From positions 759,359 to 823,358 of the forward strand of contig NZ_QVFV01000002.1 in assembly GCF_004212215.1 (NCBI RefSeq): 64,000 nucleotides of DNA. The letters run 5' to 3'. Numbering within the stretch: position 1 is the first letter of the stretch; each line of letters opens with the position of its first letter. Shown here one piece after another: positions 17,293 to 26,411 of the stretch. The position numbers and the translations under genes are program-made. This DNA is from Leptolyngbya iicbica LK (GTDB taxonomy: Bacteria; Cyanobacteriota; Cyanobacteriia; Phormidesmidales; Phormidesmidaceae). Under the pieces are notes generated by a model, which was given only the letters and a program-made list of their open reading frames with translations, ran no database searches and had not been told where the DNA came from.

Positions 17293-18414
17293 ATGTCGAT
17301 CAAAAACCTTATCTTTTACGGCTTCCTCGTTTTCGTGCCCATTTCCTTCGCGGCCCGCTTTTTAGGCTGGGGCGAGCTCGTGGTCTTCATTACTGCCGGC
17401 TTGGCAATCATTCCCCTGGCGGGTTGGATGGGCACCTCAACCGAAGAGATTGCCGTAGTTTTAGGACCATCGTGGGGTGGCTTGCTAAACGCGACCTTTG
17501 GCAATGCGACTGAATTGATCATTGCCCTCATAGCCCTGAATGAAGGGCTGGTCAGCGTCGTGAAATCCAGCATTGTCGGCTCGATTATCAGTAACCTGCT
17601 GCTCGTGCTGGGTCTCTCCATGCTGTTGGGGGGCATCAAATATAAAGAGCAAGACTTTCAGCCCGTAATGGCCCGAGTCAACGCCTCGGCGATGAACTTG
17701 GCCGTGATTGCTATTCTGTTGCCGACTGCCGTGGGCTTTACCTCTGCCACCGTGCCAGAAATCACGCTACAAAAATTGTCAGACTCAGTGGCGGTCATTC
17801 TGATTGCGGTCTACGGGCTCACGCTGCTGTTTTCTATGAAGACCCATACCTATTTATACGATGTGGGCACGGCTGAATATGAGTCAGAGGCAGATGCACC
17901 CAACACCTTGGCCGAAGCGGACGAGTCTGACCATGCAGACCATGCCCCCAACCTCAAAATCTGGATTCCGGTGTTGGTTGGGGCCACTCTGATCGTGGCA
18001 GTGGAGTCGGAACTGTTGGTGAATGCCCTCGAACCCGCGACGGAGCAACTGGGCTTGTCACCCCTGTTTACCGGGGTGATTTTGTTGCCCATTATCGGCA
18101 ATGCGGCGGAACATGCCACTGCCGTCACCGTGGCAATGAAAAACAAAATGGAACTCTCGGTGTCGGTGGCAGTCGGTTCTAGTATGCAAATTGCGCTGTT
18201 TGTTGCGCCGATTTTGGTGCTCGCAGGCTGGGTGCTCGGCGAACCGATGGATCTCAGTTTCGATGCGTTGGAATTAGTGGCGGTAGCGGTGGCGGTGTTA
18301 ATTACCAACTCCATCAGCTCCGATGGCCGTTCAAACTGGCTCGAAGGGATTTTGCTCTTAGCGACCTACGCCATTCTCGGCTTTGCTTTTTACTTCCGCC
18401 CCATCGTGAGTTAA
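17293..18414 (+). CDS. cax: Calcium/proton antiporter (CAX family)
   Basis: A 373-residue integral membrane protein with about eleven hydrophobic helices in two homologous halves. The two alpha repeats are clear: GNATELIIALIALNEG in the first half and GNAAEHATAVTVAMKNK in the second, each with the transport Glu. An acidic cytosolic linker (ESEADAPNTLAEADESDHADH) separates the halves as in plant and bacterial CAX. It exports Ca2+ in exchange for protons across the plasma membrane. Start ATG 17293. Convergent with the gene on the other strand ending at 18475. Confidence 0.95.
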   Translation: MSIKNLIFYGFLVFVPISFAARFLGWGELVVFITAGLAIIPLAGWMGTSTEEIAVVLGPSWGGLLNATFGNATELIIALIALNEGLVSVVKSSIVGSIISNLLLVLGLSMLLGGIKYKEQDFQPVMARVNASAMNLAVIAILLPTAVGFTSATVPEITLQKLSDSVAVILIAVYGLTLLFSMKTHTYLYDVGTAEYESEADAPNTLAEADESDHADHAPNLKIWIPVLVGATLIVAVESELLVNALEPATEQLGLSPLFTGVILLPIIGNAAEHATAVTVAMKNKMELSVSVAVGSSMQIALFVAPILVLAGWVLGEPMDLSFDALELVAVAVAVLITNSISSDGRSNWLEGILLLATYAILGFAFYFRPIVS

Positions 18415-18474
18415 CGCCAAGTTGGGGACTGCGGCAGTCACTCCAGTCCCCAGAAGATGCCTCATTGCGGCAGT

Positions 18475-20139
18475 TTAGCGTTGTGCCAACCAGCGCTGCG
18501 TCAGGGCAAAGATCGCGTGGCGGTTTTGCCGAACCGCAAAGTACAGATAGACCCCGAGCAAGACCCACAGACAGAGGTGACTCAGAGTGCTGTAAGTGTT
18601 GATGATTTGCTGATCGCTCCATCCCGCCGCGCTCAAGTTATTCATGTCGCCGCTGGATTCACCGCCCCAGAGCGAGCCCCAGGGAATCGATGCCTGGCCC
18701 CGATTAATCTGTTGCCAGAGACCAAATTGTCCCCAAAAGGTGAAGGCGGCACCCACCACGACGGGATAGCGGTAAAAGTCCCACCGAAAGTACTCTGGCA
18801 GCGGAAAGAAAAAACTGACCATAAGCAAGGTGCAGAGATAGAGTTCGCCGCCAATGCCGCCAAAGGACAGCAGCGTTTCGAATCGATAGGCCGGCAGGAG
18901 CCAGGTAAACCAAAACTGAATCACAGCCAATACGACCGCCAAGACCATCGGCCAGCGTTTGCCCTCGCGTCGCCCCACCCAAAAGAGTAGCCCTAGCAGA
19001 ATCAGAATGCCGAAATAGACAAACAGCGATCGCTCCAAATCCACATTGGTCCAGCCGATGGGGAGGGGAATCGCTCGTCGCCCGGCCAACCAAGCAATGA
19101 TGGCGTGCCCAAATTCGTGGAACCAAATTTTCACCCCAAACAGCATGGCATTCACCAGGGGCAGAGCATTCATGAAGATACCCAGCAGCATCAATGTGGG
19201 AAAAACGATGGCGCTGACGTGGCGATTGTTGAAGGACAACACATCGGTGTCGTCTTTGCTCGCGGGGGGCGGTAGGGGGACTTGGCGTTTCCAGCCGACT
19301 TTTTGCGCGCTGACCAAACCGTAAACTTCAACTTGGGTAATCTGCGTCAACCCCAGAGCTTTGAGATCCTGCTGGGCCAGCAGCGTATAAACGCTGGCAG
19401 CAGCTCGGTTCGGATTTTTGGCAGCTGCGGGTTTGAGCTGAATCTGCAAACGGTCGTCTTTAACGCGGGCGGTGCCATCTAGGCCGTGAGATCGCAGCAG
19501 TTGAACGAAAGCCCCCAGGTCAACGGCAGTCGATTCCGAAGCCGCTTCCTCAGAGGCCGCAGTGGGCGATGGCTGGAGGTGTCGTTTGAGCAGGGCATGG
19601 GCCGTTTTGAGTTGGGCGATCGTTCCGCGATCTCCCTGGCTCAGTAATTCGGCGCGGCGGTGAAAGTACGCCTCATCCACCTCTTGCGCGGTCGCGTCAG
19701 AAGTGATCCCCAAGGTCGCGAAAGCCTCGTCCACAAAAGTCGCCGGGATAGCAGTAGCGGCAGCCGGAGAATGTCGTGAAGGCTTAGCGGCAGATGGCTG
19801 CGGTGGCGAGTCAGCGGCGGTCACAGGCGGTTCATCCGACTCCGTGCCCAAGAGGGCGATCGTGTCTTGCCAGCCGATGCCAGGCTGATCGGTCAAGGTA
19901 CAGTGAATTTGCACCACACCAATGGTGTCGATCTGCAAGCGCTGAATGCCGCGACGAATGGTGGCGACAACGCGAGATTGATCCGGCAAGGGCTTACCGA
20001 CCAGGTGCAGCACCAGACGATAGCTTTGGCGTTCGGCAGTAACGGTGATGCCCTGTTTGGCAAAAGCCTGGGTCAAAAGTTGGGCGATCGCGTCTGCATC
20101 CCCAGCCTTAGCTTGTTCAATCAGTGCCGCTGTTGACAT
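18475..20139 (-). CDS. Membrane protein with J-like domain and HEFGH (M50-like) motif
   Basis: 554 residues. The soluble half holds two copies of a 65-70-residue alpha/beta module (about 30-95, ending GWQDTI, and 219-288, ending GWKRQV) around a DnaJ-like helical segment (about 134-188: FVDEAFATLGITSDATAQEV, EAYFHRRAEL) that lacks the HPD motif. The membrane half (about 305-540, roughly six helices) begins with HEFGHAIIAW at 341-350, the HExxH zinc motif of site-2-type proteases; an obvious second zinc ligand (NxxPxxxxDG) is not seen. It may be a membrane protease or an inactive relative. GGAAGGTG precedes ATG 20139. Confidence 0.7.
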   Translation of the reverse strand: MSTAALIEQAKAGDADAIAQLLTQAFAKQGITVTAERQSYRLVLHLVGKPLPDQSRVVATIRRGIQRLQIDTIGVVQIHCTLTDQPGIGWQDTIALLGTESDEPPVTAADSPPQPSAAKPSRHSPAAATAIPATFVDEAFATLGITSDATAQEVDEAYFHRRAELLSQGDRGTIAQLKTAHALLKRHLQPSPTAASEEAASESTAVDLGAFVQLLRSHGLDGTARVKDDRLQIQLKPAAAKNPNRAAASVYTLLAQQDLKALGLTQITQVEVYGLVSAQKVGWKRQVPLPPPASKDDTDVLSFNNRHVSAIVFPTLMLLGIFMNALPLVNAMLFGVKIWFHEFGHAIIAWLAGRRAIPLPIGWTNVDLERSLFVYFGILILLGLLFWVGRREGKRWPMVLAVVLAVIQFWFTWLLPAYRFETLLSFGGIGGELYLCTLLMVSFFFPLPEYFRWDFYRYPVVVGAAFTFWGQFGLWQQINRGQASIPWGSLWGGESSGDMNNLSAAGWSDQQIINTYSTLSHLCLWVLLGVYLYFAVRQNRHAIFALTQRWLAQR

Positions 20140-20251
20140 AAATCACCTTCCAACGCCTGGTTTTAGGGTGCCCAGATGGGTGTCAGGTGGTAGCGTACAA
20201 CAAGCGTCTGACGCTTGGCCTGTCCTCATCCCGCTTCCTGTTTTACTTGCG

Positions 20252-20503
20252 ATGTCTATCTCGATTACGGTCAAATTGTTTGCAGCATACCAAGATGCCT
20301 ATGGTCAGCCTGAAGTCAGGCTGGAACTCCCGGCAGGAGCAACGGCAGCTGAGGTGCGCGATCGCCTGATCGCCGAACACCCGGAACTTGCACAGTGGCG
20401 CGACTTGACCCGCTTTGGGGTCAACCTGCAGTTTGTGGAGCCTGATACGCCCTTGCAATCAGGGGATGAAGTGGTCTTGATTCCCCCAGTAAGCGGCGGT
20501 TGA
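20252..20503 (+). CDS. moaD: Molybdopterin synthase small subunit MoaD
   Basis: An 83-residue beta-grasp protein ending in GG, the C-terminus that is thiocarboxylated and donates sulfur to make molybdopterin. The start ISITVKLFAAYQDAYG and the end GDEVVLIPPVSGG match MoaD rather than ThiS (which is about 65 residues and starts differently). The open frame begins at 20045 on the opposite strand of the previous gene, but the MoaD homology starts at ATG 20252. No moaE lies beside it in this window. Confidence 0.9.
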   Translation: MSISITVKLFAAYQDAYGQPEVRLELPAGATAAEVRDRLIAEHPELAQWRDLTRFGVNLQFVEPDTPLQSGDEVVLIPPVSGG

Positions 20504-20559
20504 TGGTTCGGCCAGCAGGGCTACCGTGTCCCGCGCTGGCAAAAAAGCTCATATACAAA

Positions 20560-20598
20560 AAGTACAAAAAGGTTCAACCCCAATGGAGCTGAACCTTT
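20560..20598 (-). terminator. Intrinsic terminator of the RRM protein gene
   Basis: On the minus strand AAAGGTTCA (20598-20590) pairs with TGAACCTTT (20576-20568), followed by a T-rich run. The + strand side lacks T residues, so it serves the leftward gene and not moaD. Confidence 0.75.
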
Positions 20599-20656
20599 CA
20601 AAATCGAATTAGGCTGACCACGACCTTAGGCGCAGTCAACCAATGAGTGCAATCGC

Positions 20657-20932
20657 TTACCGACTAGCAAAGCTGCGGTTGTTATTACGCTCACGAGGAC
20701 GGGCTTTGTTAACCCGCATGTCGCGCCCCATCCACTCAGCACCGTCCAGAGCCTCAATGGCTGCATCCTCTTCGGACTCAGCACCGAGCTCAACAAAACC
20801 AAAGCCACGCTTGCGACCGGTTTCGCGATCGGTAGGTAGCTGCACGCGCTTAACTGCACCGTATTCAGCGAAGACTGTGGTCAAGTCTTCTTCGGTGACG
20901 TCGTAAGACAAATTGCCTACATAAAGAGACAT
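20657..20932 (-). CDS. RRM-type RNA-binding protein
   Basis: A 91-residue single-RRM protein of the cyanobacterial Rbp family, often cold-induced and involved in mRNA stability or thylakoid mRNA localisation. RNP2 is LYVGNLSYD at the N-terminus and RNP1 is KRGFGFVEL; the C-terminal tail (RPRERNNNRSFASR) is short and lacks a glycine-rich region, which places it with the Rbp2/3-like type. The frame is open to 21169, but the domain begins at ATG 20932. The 365-bp upstream spacer allows a long 5' UTR, as known for cold-regulated rbp genes. Confidence 0.93.
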   Translation of the reverse strand: MSLYVGNLSYDVTEEDLTTVFAEYGAVKRVQLPTDRETGRKRGFGFVELGAESEEDAAIEALDGAEWMGRDMRVNKARPRERNNNRSFASR

Positions 20933-21297
20933 AGGTTTTCTCCAAAATTTAAGGAATATCGAGAGTGAAATTTCGGAGAGAACTTTGCCAACGGAAAACG
21001 TGAAAAAATCGTTCGTACCTGAAACAAAAACTGCAACCGAATCTACTAATCTCACCCAGAATACTAACACCTTCTTCCCGGAGGTCAGCAACCCCTTCCT
21101 GGTGTCGCGCCCCGAAAAGTGTGCAAAGCTTAATATTTTCCAACTTCCACGTCTTAGCATTTGGCACACTTGACGCGATCATCCTGATGCGGATGCCCCT
21201 GAGCGTACGCTGCCCAAGGAGACAGTATTACCCAATTGTCACCAGCTCATCCCTCACGATCGCGACGTTTAACAACGCGGTCTCAATATTTGAAGTC
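20933..21297. other. Divergent spacer with probable long rbp leader
   Basis: No gene is called in these 365 bases between the divergent RRM and TVP38 genes. An open frame extends upstream of the rbp start on the minus strand but lacks RRM-type or other protein character and is T-rich, as expected of a leader. Confidence 0.5.
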
Positions 21298-21942
21298 ATG
21301 AAAACGCAACGTTTACTCAAGGTTCTACAGTTTGTCGCCGTTGTGGTGTTGATCGCTGCCGCCGTTATCCTGATTCAGCGGTTTGGGGTCGCCCAGTTGC
21401 GATCGCAGGTCGAGCAGTGGGGCGTCTGGGCACCGGTGGGCATCTTTCTGCTGCGCTTTACGAGTGTGGTGATTCCGGCTCTGCCCGGCACCGCCTATGC
21501 CATTTTGGCTGGGGGACTGTTGGGCTTTAGCAAAGGCATTGCGGTCATTTGCGTGGCGGATCTCTGCTCCTGTTCCCTCAGCTTTTGGCTGTCGCGCCGA
21601 TACGGCCGCAATTTGGTCAAACGGCTGGTGGGGGACGGGTTTATGTATCGCATCGACAACTTTAGCCAGCGCCATCTGGAACGCAACTTTTTTCTGCTGA
21701 CCGGATGCCTCATGACCGGCTTCTTTGACTTTGTTTGTTACGGAGTGGGGCTGACCAAGGCTCCCTGGGGGCGTTTTGTACCGGCTTTGGTGATCAGCAT
21801 TGCGTTGTCTAACCCGCCATTTGTGGCACTGGGGGCGGGCATTTTAGAGGGCGGCGCTCGGTTGCTCGTCTTTGCGCTGCTCGGCGTATTTGGCTTAGCC
21901 GTCGTGACCTATCTTGTGCAACGGGGCGACGCGAAAGCTTGA
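21298..21942 (+). CDS. TVP38/TMEM64 (DedA superfamily) membrane protein
   Basis: A 214-residue membrane protein with about five hydrophobic helices. The family region is visible: RFTSVVIPALPGTAYAILAGGLLG (cited by its PALPGT core) followed by SFWLSRRYGR and the F/Y-rich segment LTGCLMTGFFDFVCYGVGLT, corresponding to the VTT domain shared with DedA and human VMP1/TMEM41B, proposed lipid scramblases. Function in cyanobacteria is not established. The frame is open from 21121, but ATG 21298 places a positively charged MKTQR directly before the first helix. Confidence 0.85.
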   Translation: MKTQRLLKVLQFVAVVVLIAAAVILIQRFGVAQLRSQVEQWGVWAPVGIFLLRFTSVVIPALPGTAYAILAGGLLGFSKGIAVICVADLCSCSLSFWLSRRYGRNLVKRLVGDGFMYRIDNFSQRHLERNFFLLTGCLMTGFFDFVCYGVGLTKAPWGRFVPALVISIALSNPPFVALGAGILEGGARLLVFALLGVFGLAVVTYLVQRGDAKA

Positions 21943-22093
21943 CCAAGCAGGGGTGAGGGGCCTCGAAAGCGTTTGTTCGCAGGATTATTAGTACTGCTCA
22001 GCGGAGGTTTGCATACTATTCGTGACGAGCAGAGGGGCTGGGGGGCAAGGGAGAACGCAACCGGAAGGACATCGTTATTGCGGCCATACAGAA

Positions 22094-22852
22094 CTAGAAA
22101 GCTTCATCGGCGTCGCCCCATTCGTCTCGGGCTTGAGCATCGGCCTGGATAAAGGTTTGCTTGAGGGTGGCCCAGTTGATTTGTGGTGCCGGTTGATCGA
22201 GCTTGAGGCGACCCTGTTCAAGATAAAGGACGCGATCGCCAAAATCTTGGACTAAATCAAGCTGATGGTTGCTCATCATCACGGTCAGCGACTGCTCTCG
22301 GATCAAGGTCTGAATGACTTGTAAAATCCGGCTGGCGGCCCCGACATCCAGGGCTGAGGTGGGTTCATCTAATAACAGGAGTTGGGGTTGGGCGACCAAA
22401 GCGCGGGCGATCGCGACCTGCTGCTGCTGCCCCCCAGACAGCTGCAACTCGGTTTTCTCTAACCAGGCTTGGGGAATTTGCAGCCGTTCCATCACTTCGC
22501 CGACCCGGCGATCGCGATCGCGCGGTGCGATTTGCTGCAACTCTAACGGGTAATGCAGCGCTTCTTTGACCGTCATCCCCAACAATTGGCTGTGCTGCCC
22601 CACCAAAATGACCCGCTGCCGCAGTTGTCGTACGGCGATCGCCGTTAGCGGCTGCCCCGCCAAATACAGCACTCCGCTGGTGGGACTGACCAAACGATTC
22701 ATCAGCTTAAACAGCGTCGTTTTTCCCGCACCCGCTGGCCCCACTAACGCCACAAAAGTTTGAGATTCAACACCGAATGAGACTGAGTCGATCAAGGGAC
22801 TGCCATCACGACTCTGCAAGGTGACTTGGTCTAATTGGTAGAAAGAGGGCAA
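22094..22852 (-). CDS. ABC transporter ATP-binding protein (FetA/YbbL-like)
   Basis: A 252-residue nucleotide-binding domain. Walker A is GPAGAGKTT, the Q-loop is VGQHSQLL, the signature is LSGGQQQQ, and Walker B with catalytic Glu is LLLLDEPTSALD; the H-loop is SNHQ. The overall pattern recalls the FetA/YbbL group that pairs with a permease FetB/YbbM (metal export); phosphate-type ATPases are an alternative. No permease of that kind is nearby. The upstream gene (stop at 22856) is a two- to four-span membrane protein 3 bp away, so the two are cotranscribed and may work together. Confidence 0.85.
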   Translation of the reverse strand: MPSFYQLDQVTLQSRDGSPLIDSVSFGVESQTFVALVGPAGAGKTTLFKLMNRLVSPTSGVLYLAGQPLTAIAVRQLRQRVILVGQHSQLLGMTVKEALHYPLELQQIAPRDRDRRVGEVMERLQIPQAWLEKTELQLSGGQQQQVAIARALVAQPQLLLLDEPTSALDVGAASRILQVIQTLIREQSLTVMMSNHQLDLVQDFGDRVLYLEQGRLKLDQPAPQINWATLKQTFIQADAQARDEWGDADEAF

Positions 22853-22855
22853 AGG

Positions 22856-23449
22856 TTAAATCCCCCCGGCCCAGTGGGCCGCCGTCCAGATCGTCCAGCT
22901 ATCGATCAGCAGCAACAGCAAGCTAAAGACCAGCAAAATCAGATACATCCAAGGCTGCGCCAGCGATTTCACATCCCTGGTATCGATTGGGGTATGGGCT
23001 TCGACATAGCGCAGCAGTTCGGCAAAGCCCGCCACCCGCATGGGCAGCAAAAATGCCTGCTGCTGGCGATCGCTGGTGAAGTAATAAACCAGCCCTCCCT
23101 GCCCCGTCGACCGGGGTTTGAGGGCTGTGATTTCCTCCCAGGTCAGGTGCCACTGGCGGCGCAACAGCCAGCGAATCCAGCGGGGATAACGCACGGTGAT
23201 CCCGTTCGCATCGACCTCTACTTGCTCGCTCAATCCGCCGTACAGCAAGATGCCACCGATGACGATACCCAGGCTCAGCACAGTAGAGGGCACCGGTGCC
23301 TGAGTGACATCGGCCAAAATCGGTAGCGGGATCGTTAACCCGACATAGAGCAACAGCAACGTAATGCGGATTAAAGGCGACACCCGAAACCGCCGCAAAT
23401 CATTACTCGGCAAGGTGTCACTAACAGATATCGTCAGAGGTTCTGGCAT
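22856..23449 (-). CDS. Membrane protein with central PH-like domain, cotranscribed with an ABC ATPase
   Basis: About 197 residues. Two hydrophobic segments near the N-terminus (LIRITLLLLYVGLTIPLPI and VLSLGIVIGGILLYGG) and one at the C-terminus (MYLILLVFSLLLLLIDSW) frame a soluble region VEVDANGITVRYPRWIRW ... LTWEEITALKP that has the look of a bacterial PH/YdbT-like domain. Function not recognised. The frame opens at 23494, but ATG 23449 is the better start because it removes a charged region before the first helix. It precedes the ABC ATPase gene with a 3-bp gap. Confidence 0.7.
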   Translation of the reverse strand: MPEPLTISVSDTLPSNDLRRFRVSPLIRITLLLLYVGLTIPLPILADVTQAPVPSTVLSLGIVIGGILLYGGLSEQVEVDANGITVRYPRWIRWLLRRQWHLTWEEITALKPRSTGQGGLVYYFTSDRQQQAFLLPMRVAGFAELLRYVEAHTPIDTRDVKSLAQPWMYLILLVFSLLLLLIDSWTIWTAAHWAGGI

Positions 23450-23589
23450 AGACCAATGGGCAAAAGTAAGACTGCGTTTAACGTATTTTGACACTCATTA
23501 CGAGGTAAAGGCTGCCTCCAATGCAGCTAGACGAGGCCACGGCTGAACGCAGCGTTTTTGACGGCATGACGCATCCATTGCCTAGAGCA

Positions 23590-24603
23590 TCAATAGGCCC
23601 GGCAGCCAGCGGTGCAATGTCCGTCACCATCAAAGGCGATCGCCTCGCCGCTCAGAGGTATATAGACTGGAGTGTCTGTCGCCTCAATGAATTGCGCCGT
23701 TTTGGTCTCTGGTAATAGTTCGCCATTCCCAGTGGCGGCCTCGTTGGCATGAGAAGCAATGACTGCAGTAGGGTGAATCAGCTCGTCAATTACGTAGGCG
23801 GCTTCGCGGGGACCCGTGGTAAAGGTGTCGCCAATATTCATCACCACGAGTTCAGCACCGTACTGATTCTTCACAACGGTTTCTTGCTCCGCCGTGACGC
23901 CGGTATCGCCCGAGAGATAGACCACCAAGCCATTGGTAAAGGTAATGACGTAGCCTGTCGGCGGCCCCACATAGGCATTTAACCCGGCGGCGCTGAGCTG
24001 TTCTCCCAGTTCGCCCTCAATAAAGGCACCGCTCAGACCGTTGGAATGTACCGCTGGCACGGTGGTGATGCTGACGCCGTCGACCTGGCGCGAGGCACCA
24101 AAGCGCACCAATTGCACTGAGTCTGGATCGCCACCCAACTTGCCAATCTTATTCGCCAAAAATCCGGCGATTTCGCTACCAACAACGATGCGGGCGTCTT
24201 TGCCCATGGCAATGTCCACGCTGTTGGAGTTCGGGATGCTGGGAACATCCGTCTGCGGACTAGCACAAGTCCCGGCGTTGACCGTGGGAATGCGTTGATC
24301 GCCCAAATGATCACCATGCACGTGGCTGATCAACACCACATCAATGTCGCCCAGCCGGGGATCGTCGGCCCCAGCTACAGTTCTGCCAGCGTCATAGAGC
24401 AGGCGAACGCCAGTGGGATCTTCGAGCATGAGGGCGCGATCGCGGGCGCAAAACTCGCCATCATGACTGCCCAGCGGCGTAATCGTCACGGCCTCAGCGG
24501 CAACGGCGGGCCGAGTGCCGGGGCTGCTGACAGAAACCCCAAGCACTAGCGCCAGCACCAGCGCCACACCCACCACAAAGCTGGGCCAACGGAAAACTGA
24601 CAT
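23590..24603 (-). CDS. Exported MBL-fold metallo-hydrolase
   Basis: About 337 residues. A signal-peptide-like N-terminus (FVVGVALVLALVLGVSVSS, ending near AVAA) indicates export. The metal motif is HVHGDH at residues 94-99, with further ligands expected in VVYLSGDTG and in IASHANE near the C-terminus. The MBL fold with a UlaG/L-ascorbate-lactonase-like arrangement is likely. The frame opens at 24666; ATG 24603 is chosen because the signal peptide begins there. Single gene; substrate unknown. Confidence 0.83.
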   Translation of the reverse strand: MSVFRWPSFVVGVALVLALVLGVSVSSPGTRPAVAAEAVTITPLGSHDGEFCARDRALMLEDPTGVRLLYDAGRTVAGADDPRLGDIDVVLISHVHGDHLGDQRIPTVNAGTCASPQTDVPSIPNSNSVDIAMGKDARIVVGSEIAGFLANKIGKLGGDPDSVQLVRFGASRQVDGVSITTVPAVHSNGLSGAFIEGELGEQLSAAGLNAYVGPPTGYVITFTNGLVVYLSGDTGVTAEQETVVKNQYGAELVVMNIGDTFTTGPREAAYVIDELIHPTAVIASHANEAATGNGELLPETKTAQFIEATDTPVYIPLSGEAIAFDGDGHCTAGCRAY

Positions 24604-25040
24604 AGCAAGAAACTCGTTAATTGATACGTTCCTTAAAGTACCGGATCTGATTAACCTCGCCAGCATCCCTCACTACCGCAGCACCGGGCCATCGCTGAAG
24701 TTTGACGCTGTATCTGTAGGACCCGCGTGGCCGCAAGCATTGACAATCGAACTGAACTGCCACCGGCTATGGACGATTTTGCTCTACATCGCCCTGGCAG
24801 CAGGGCAAGAGTATGACCTGATCACCGTCGAAGTTCGCGAACTGGCGGGGACAATCCCGAATGGGGTTTCGCTCAAACCAATCACAGACGGATCGACCAA
24901 AAAACTCAGACTCAGCGAAAAGCGATCGCCCTCGTCTTCAGCGCGATCGCGGCGACGTGAATTCAGCTCAACGCATCAGAAAATTCTCGGTAGGGGTTAC
25001 ACTGCAAACGACAGGCAAGCCCGTCTTTGAGGAAGTGACC
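24604..25040. other. Intergenic region without a recognised gene
   Basis: Open frames at 24515-25030 and 24861 onwards cross this stretch but have no family character or RBS. Two HIP1-like octamers lie near 24923 and 24944. Promoters for the divergent MBL and 25041 genes are expected here. Confidence 0.5.
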
Positions 25041-25367
25041 ATGATCCAACTGGTGATTGGACTAAATGTAGCGATCGCCCTCATGGGTTTTGTGCTCGCA
25101 TGGCGATTGTGGCGACTCAAACAAACCCTAACCTCAGCCACAGTAGCGCTCGACAGTTTAGAGCAAGAGGCGCGGGGGGCGCTGAGTCCAGATCAGGCCC
25201 CGGCCCAACTAGCCGAAGGTCGAGACGCGATCGTATTGGCCCGCACTCGCTACCGTCGATTGCGGCAACAGCTACAGCAGCTACAGCAAATCTTTGGCAC
25301 GGTTGTCGTGGTTCTACGATGGGTGCGACGCGTTCGTTTCCAACCTCGTCAGATTGAAAATCAGTGA
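25041..25367 (+). CDS. Small membrane-anchored coiled-coil protein
   Basis: 108 residues. A short hydrophobic anchor (IQLVIGLNVAIALMGFVLAW) is followed by an amphipathic region with heptad-like spacing (LKQTLTSATVALDSLEQEA and LRQQLQQLQQIFGTVVVVL). GAGGAAG at 25029-25035 is a good RBS for ATG 25041. It stands immediately before the YtxH and DUF948-like genes and has the same anchor-plus-coil design, so the three probably form an envelope-stress or division-related operon. No specific function known. Confidence 0.75.
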   Translation: MIQLVIGLNVAIALMGFVLAWRLWRLKQTLTSATVALDSLEQEARGALSPDQAPAQLAEGRDAIVLARTRYRRLRQQLQQLQQIFGTVVVVLRWVRRVRFQPRQIENQ

Positions 25368-25441
25368 TTAAATAAAGGGCATTGCGCCATGATTTGACCG
25401 TCATCGTGCGAGCCAGCCATGGGTGAAAAGGAGGAAGTCGA

Positions 25442-25774
25442 GTGTCAGAGAATAAATCTGGAGCGTTTCTGGGAGGAGTCGTCATCGGGACGGCCATTGG
25501 TGCCGTTACCGGGCTGTTAGTGGCACCTCGCCCCGGCAAAGAAACCCGGCAATTTTTGCGAAAGTCTGCCGATGCCTTGCCCGAAATTGTGGAAGATTTA
25601 GCGACTTCTCTGCAACTACAAACTGGCCGCCTTTCCGAAGCGTCGCAGCGCCGCTGGGAAGATACACTCGGACGCTTGCGGGAAGCGATCGCCGCCGGGC
25701 AAGAAGCCTCACAACGCCAATATGATGACTTGGTGGCCCAGGAAGAAGCACCCACCAGCGATTACGACAACTAG
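25442..25774 (+). CDS. YtxH domain-containing protein
   Basis: A 110-residue protein of the YtxH/gas vesicle GvpP-like family. The family signature is the N-terminal GAFLGGVVIGTAIGAVTGLLVAPRPGKETR (core: GLLVAPRPGKETR), a glycine-rich helix followed by an amphipathic segment (RQFLRKSADALPEIVEDL). Start is GTG at 25442 with a very strong RBS, AAGGAGGAAG at 25427-25436. Members are stress-related in Bacillus; function is not established. Confidence 0.88.
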   Translation: MSENKSGAFLGGVVIGTAIGAVTGLLVAPRPGKETRQFLRKSADALPEIVEDLATSLQLQTGRLSEASQRRWEDTLGRLREAIAAGQEASQRQYDDLVAQEEAPTSDYDN

Positions 25775-25799
25775 CTGTGATGGCCGTTGATGGTGCGTT

Positions 25800-26411
25800 G
25801 TGAATAATCCGGTTCTGTGGTTGTGCCTCTCATTTTTGCTGCTGTCGGTCAGTTTGACGGCAGTCTTTGTGGTATTGGTACCCGCCGTTGTGGAGCTCAG
25901 CCGTGCCGCCCGCAGCTTTGAACGACTCTGCAATACCCTCGATCGCGATCTGCCGCCCACCCTGGAATCTTTGCGCCAAACCACCGATGAAATCGCTCGC
26001 CTCACTGACGATGTCAACAGTGGGGTAAAAAACGCGGGTCGCGTGGTGCAACAAGTTGATCAGAGCGTCACGACGGCGCGAATTCAGGCCAAACGCGCCC
26101 AGATCAATACCCGCAGCCTCATGGCCGGGTTGGGAGCCGCGTGGACCACATTTAATCAATCAACTGAATCGCGGAGCGATCACCCCCACCCGCCTCGAAC
26201 TCCGAGGCCCCAATCGGCCTCAACTCACTCTTCAAAGGACACCACCCGAGCTTCGACAACTGCTGGAGATCGCATTCCCCCTGTCGATGACACAGTAGTC
26301 TCTGAATCCTCCCTCAGAGCTGAACGGGCCACTTCCGCAGTGGATGAAAAGACTCAGCATGAGCGCGATCGCCCCAACTCTGTAGCATCTGGTGACGATC
26401 CGACGGCCTAG
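25800..26411 (+). CDS. DUF948-like membrane-anchored protein
   Basis: A 203-residue protein with an N-terminal transmembrane helix (LCLSFLLLSVSLTAVFVVLV) and a long helical region (VELSRAARSFERLCNTLDRD, LRQTTDEIARLTDDVNSGVK, VVQQVDQSVTTARIQA) typical of DUF948. The C-terminal 80 residues are low complexity, rich in S, T, P and D. It starts with GTG at 25800, 25 bp after the YtxH gene, a usual gene pair in cyanobacteria and Firmicutes. Confidence 0.82.
   Translation: MNNPVLWLCLSFLLLSVSLTAVFVVLVPAVVELSRAARSFERLCNTLDRDLPPTLESLRQTTDEIARLTDDVNSGVKNAGRVVQQVDQSVTTARIQAKRAQINTRSLMAGLGAAWTTFNQSTESRSDHPHPPRTPRPQSASTHSSKDTTRASTTAGDRIPPVDDTVVSESSLRAERATSAVDEKTQHERDRPNSVASGDDPTA

Noticed and set aside
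18424-18451. Terminator between cax and the HEFGH gene
   Set aside because: GGGGACTG/CAGTCCCC pair, but no T-run follows on either strand and the loop is large.
24515-25030. 171-codon frame upstream of the small coiled-coil gene
   Set aside because: It begins antisense to the MBL gene, has no RBS and ends in basic low-complexity sequence crossing HIP1 sites.
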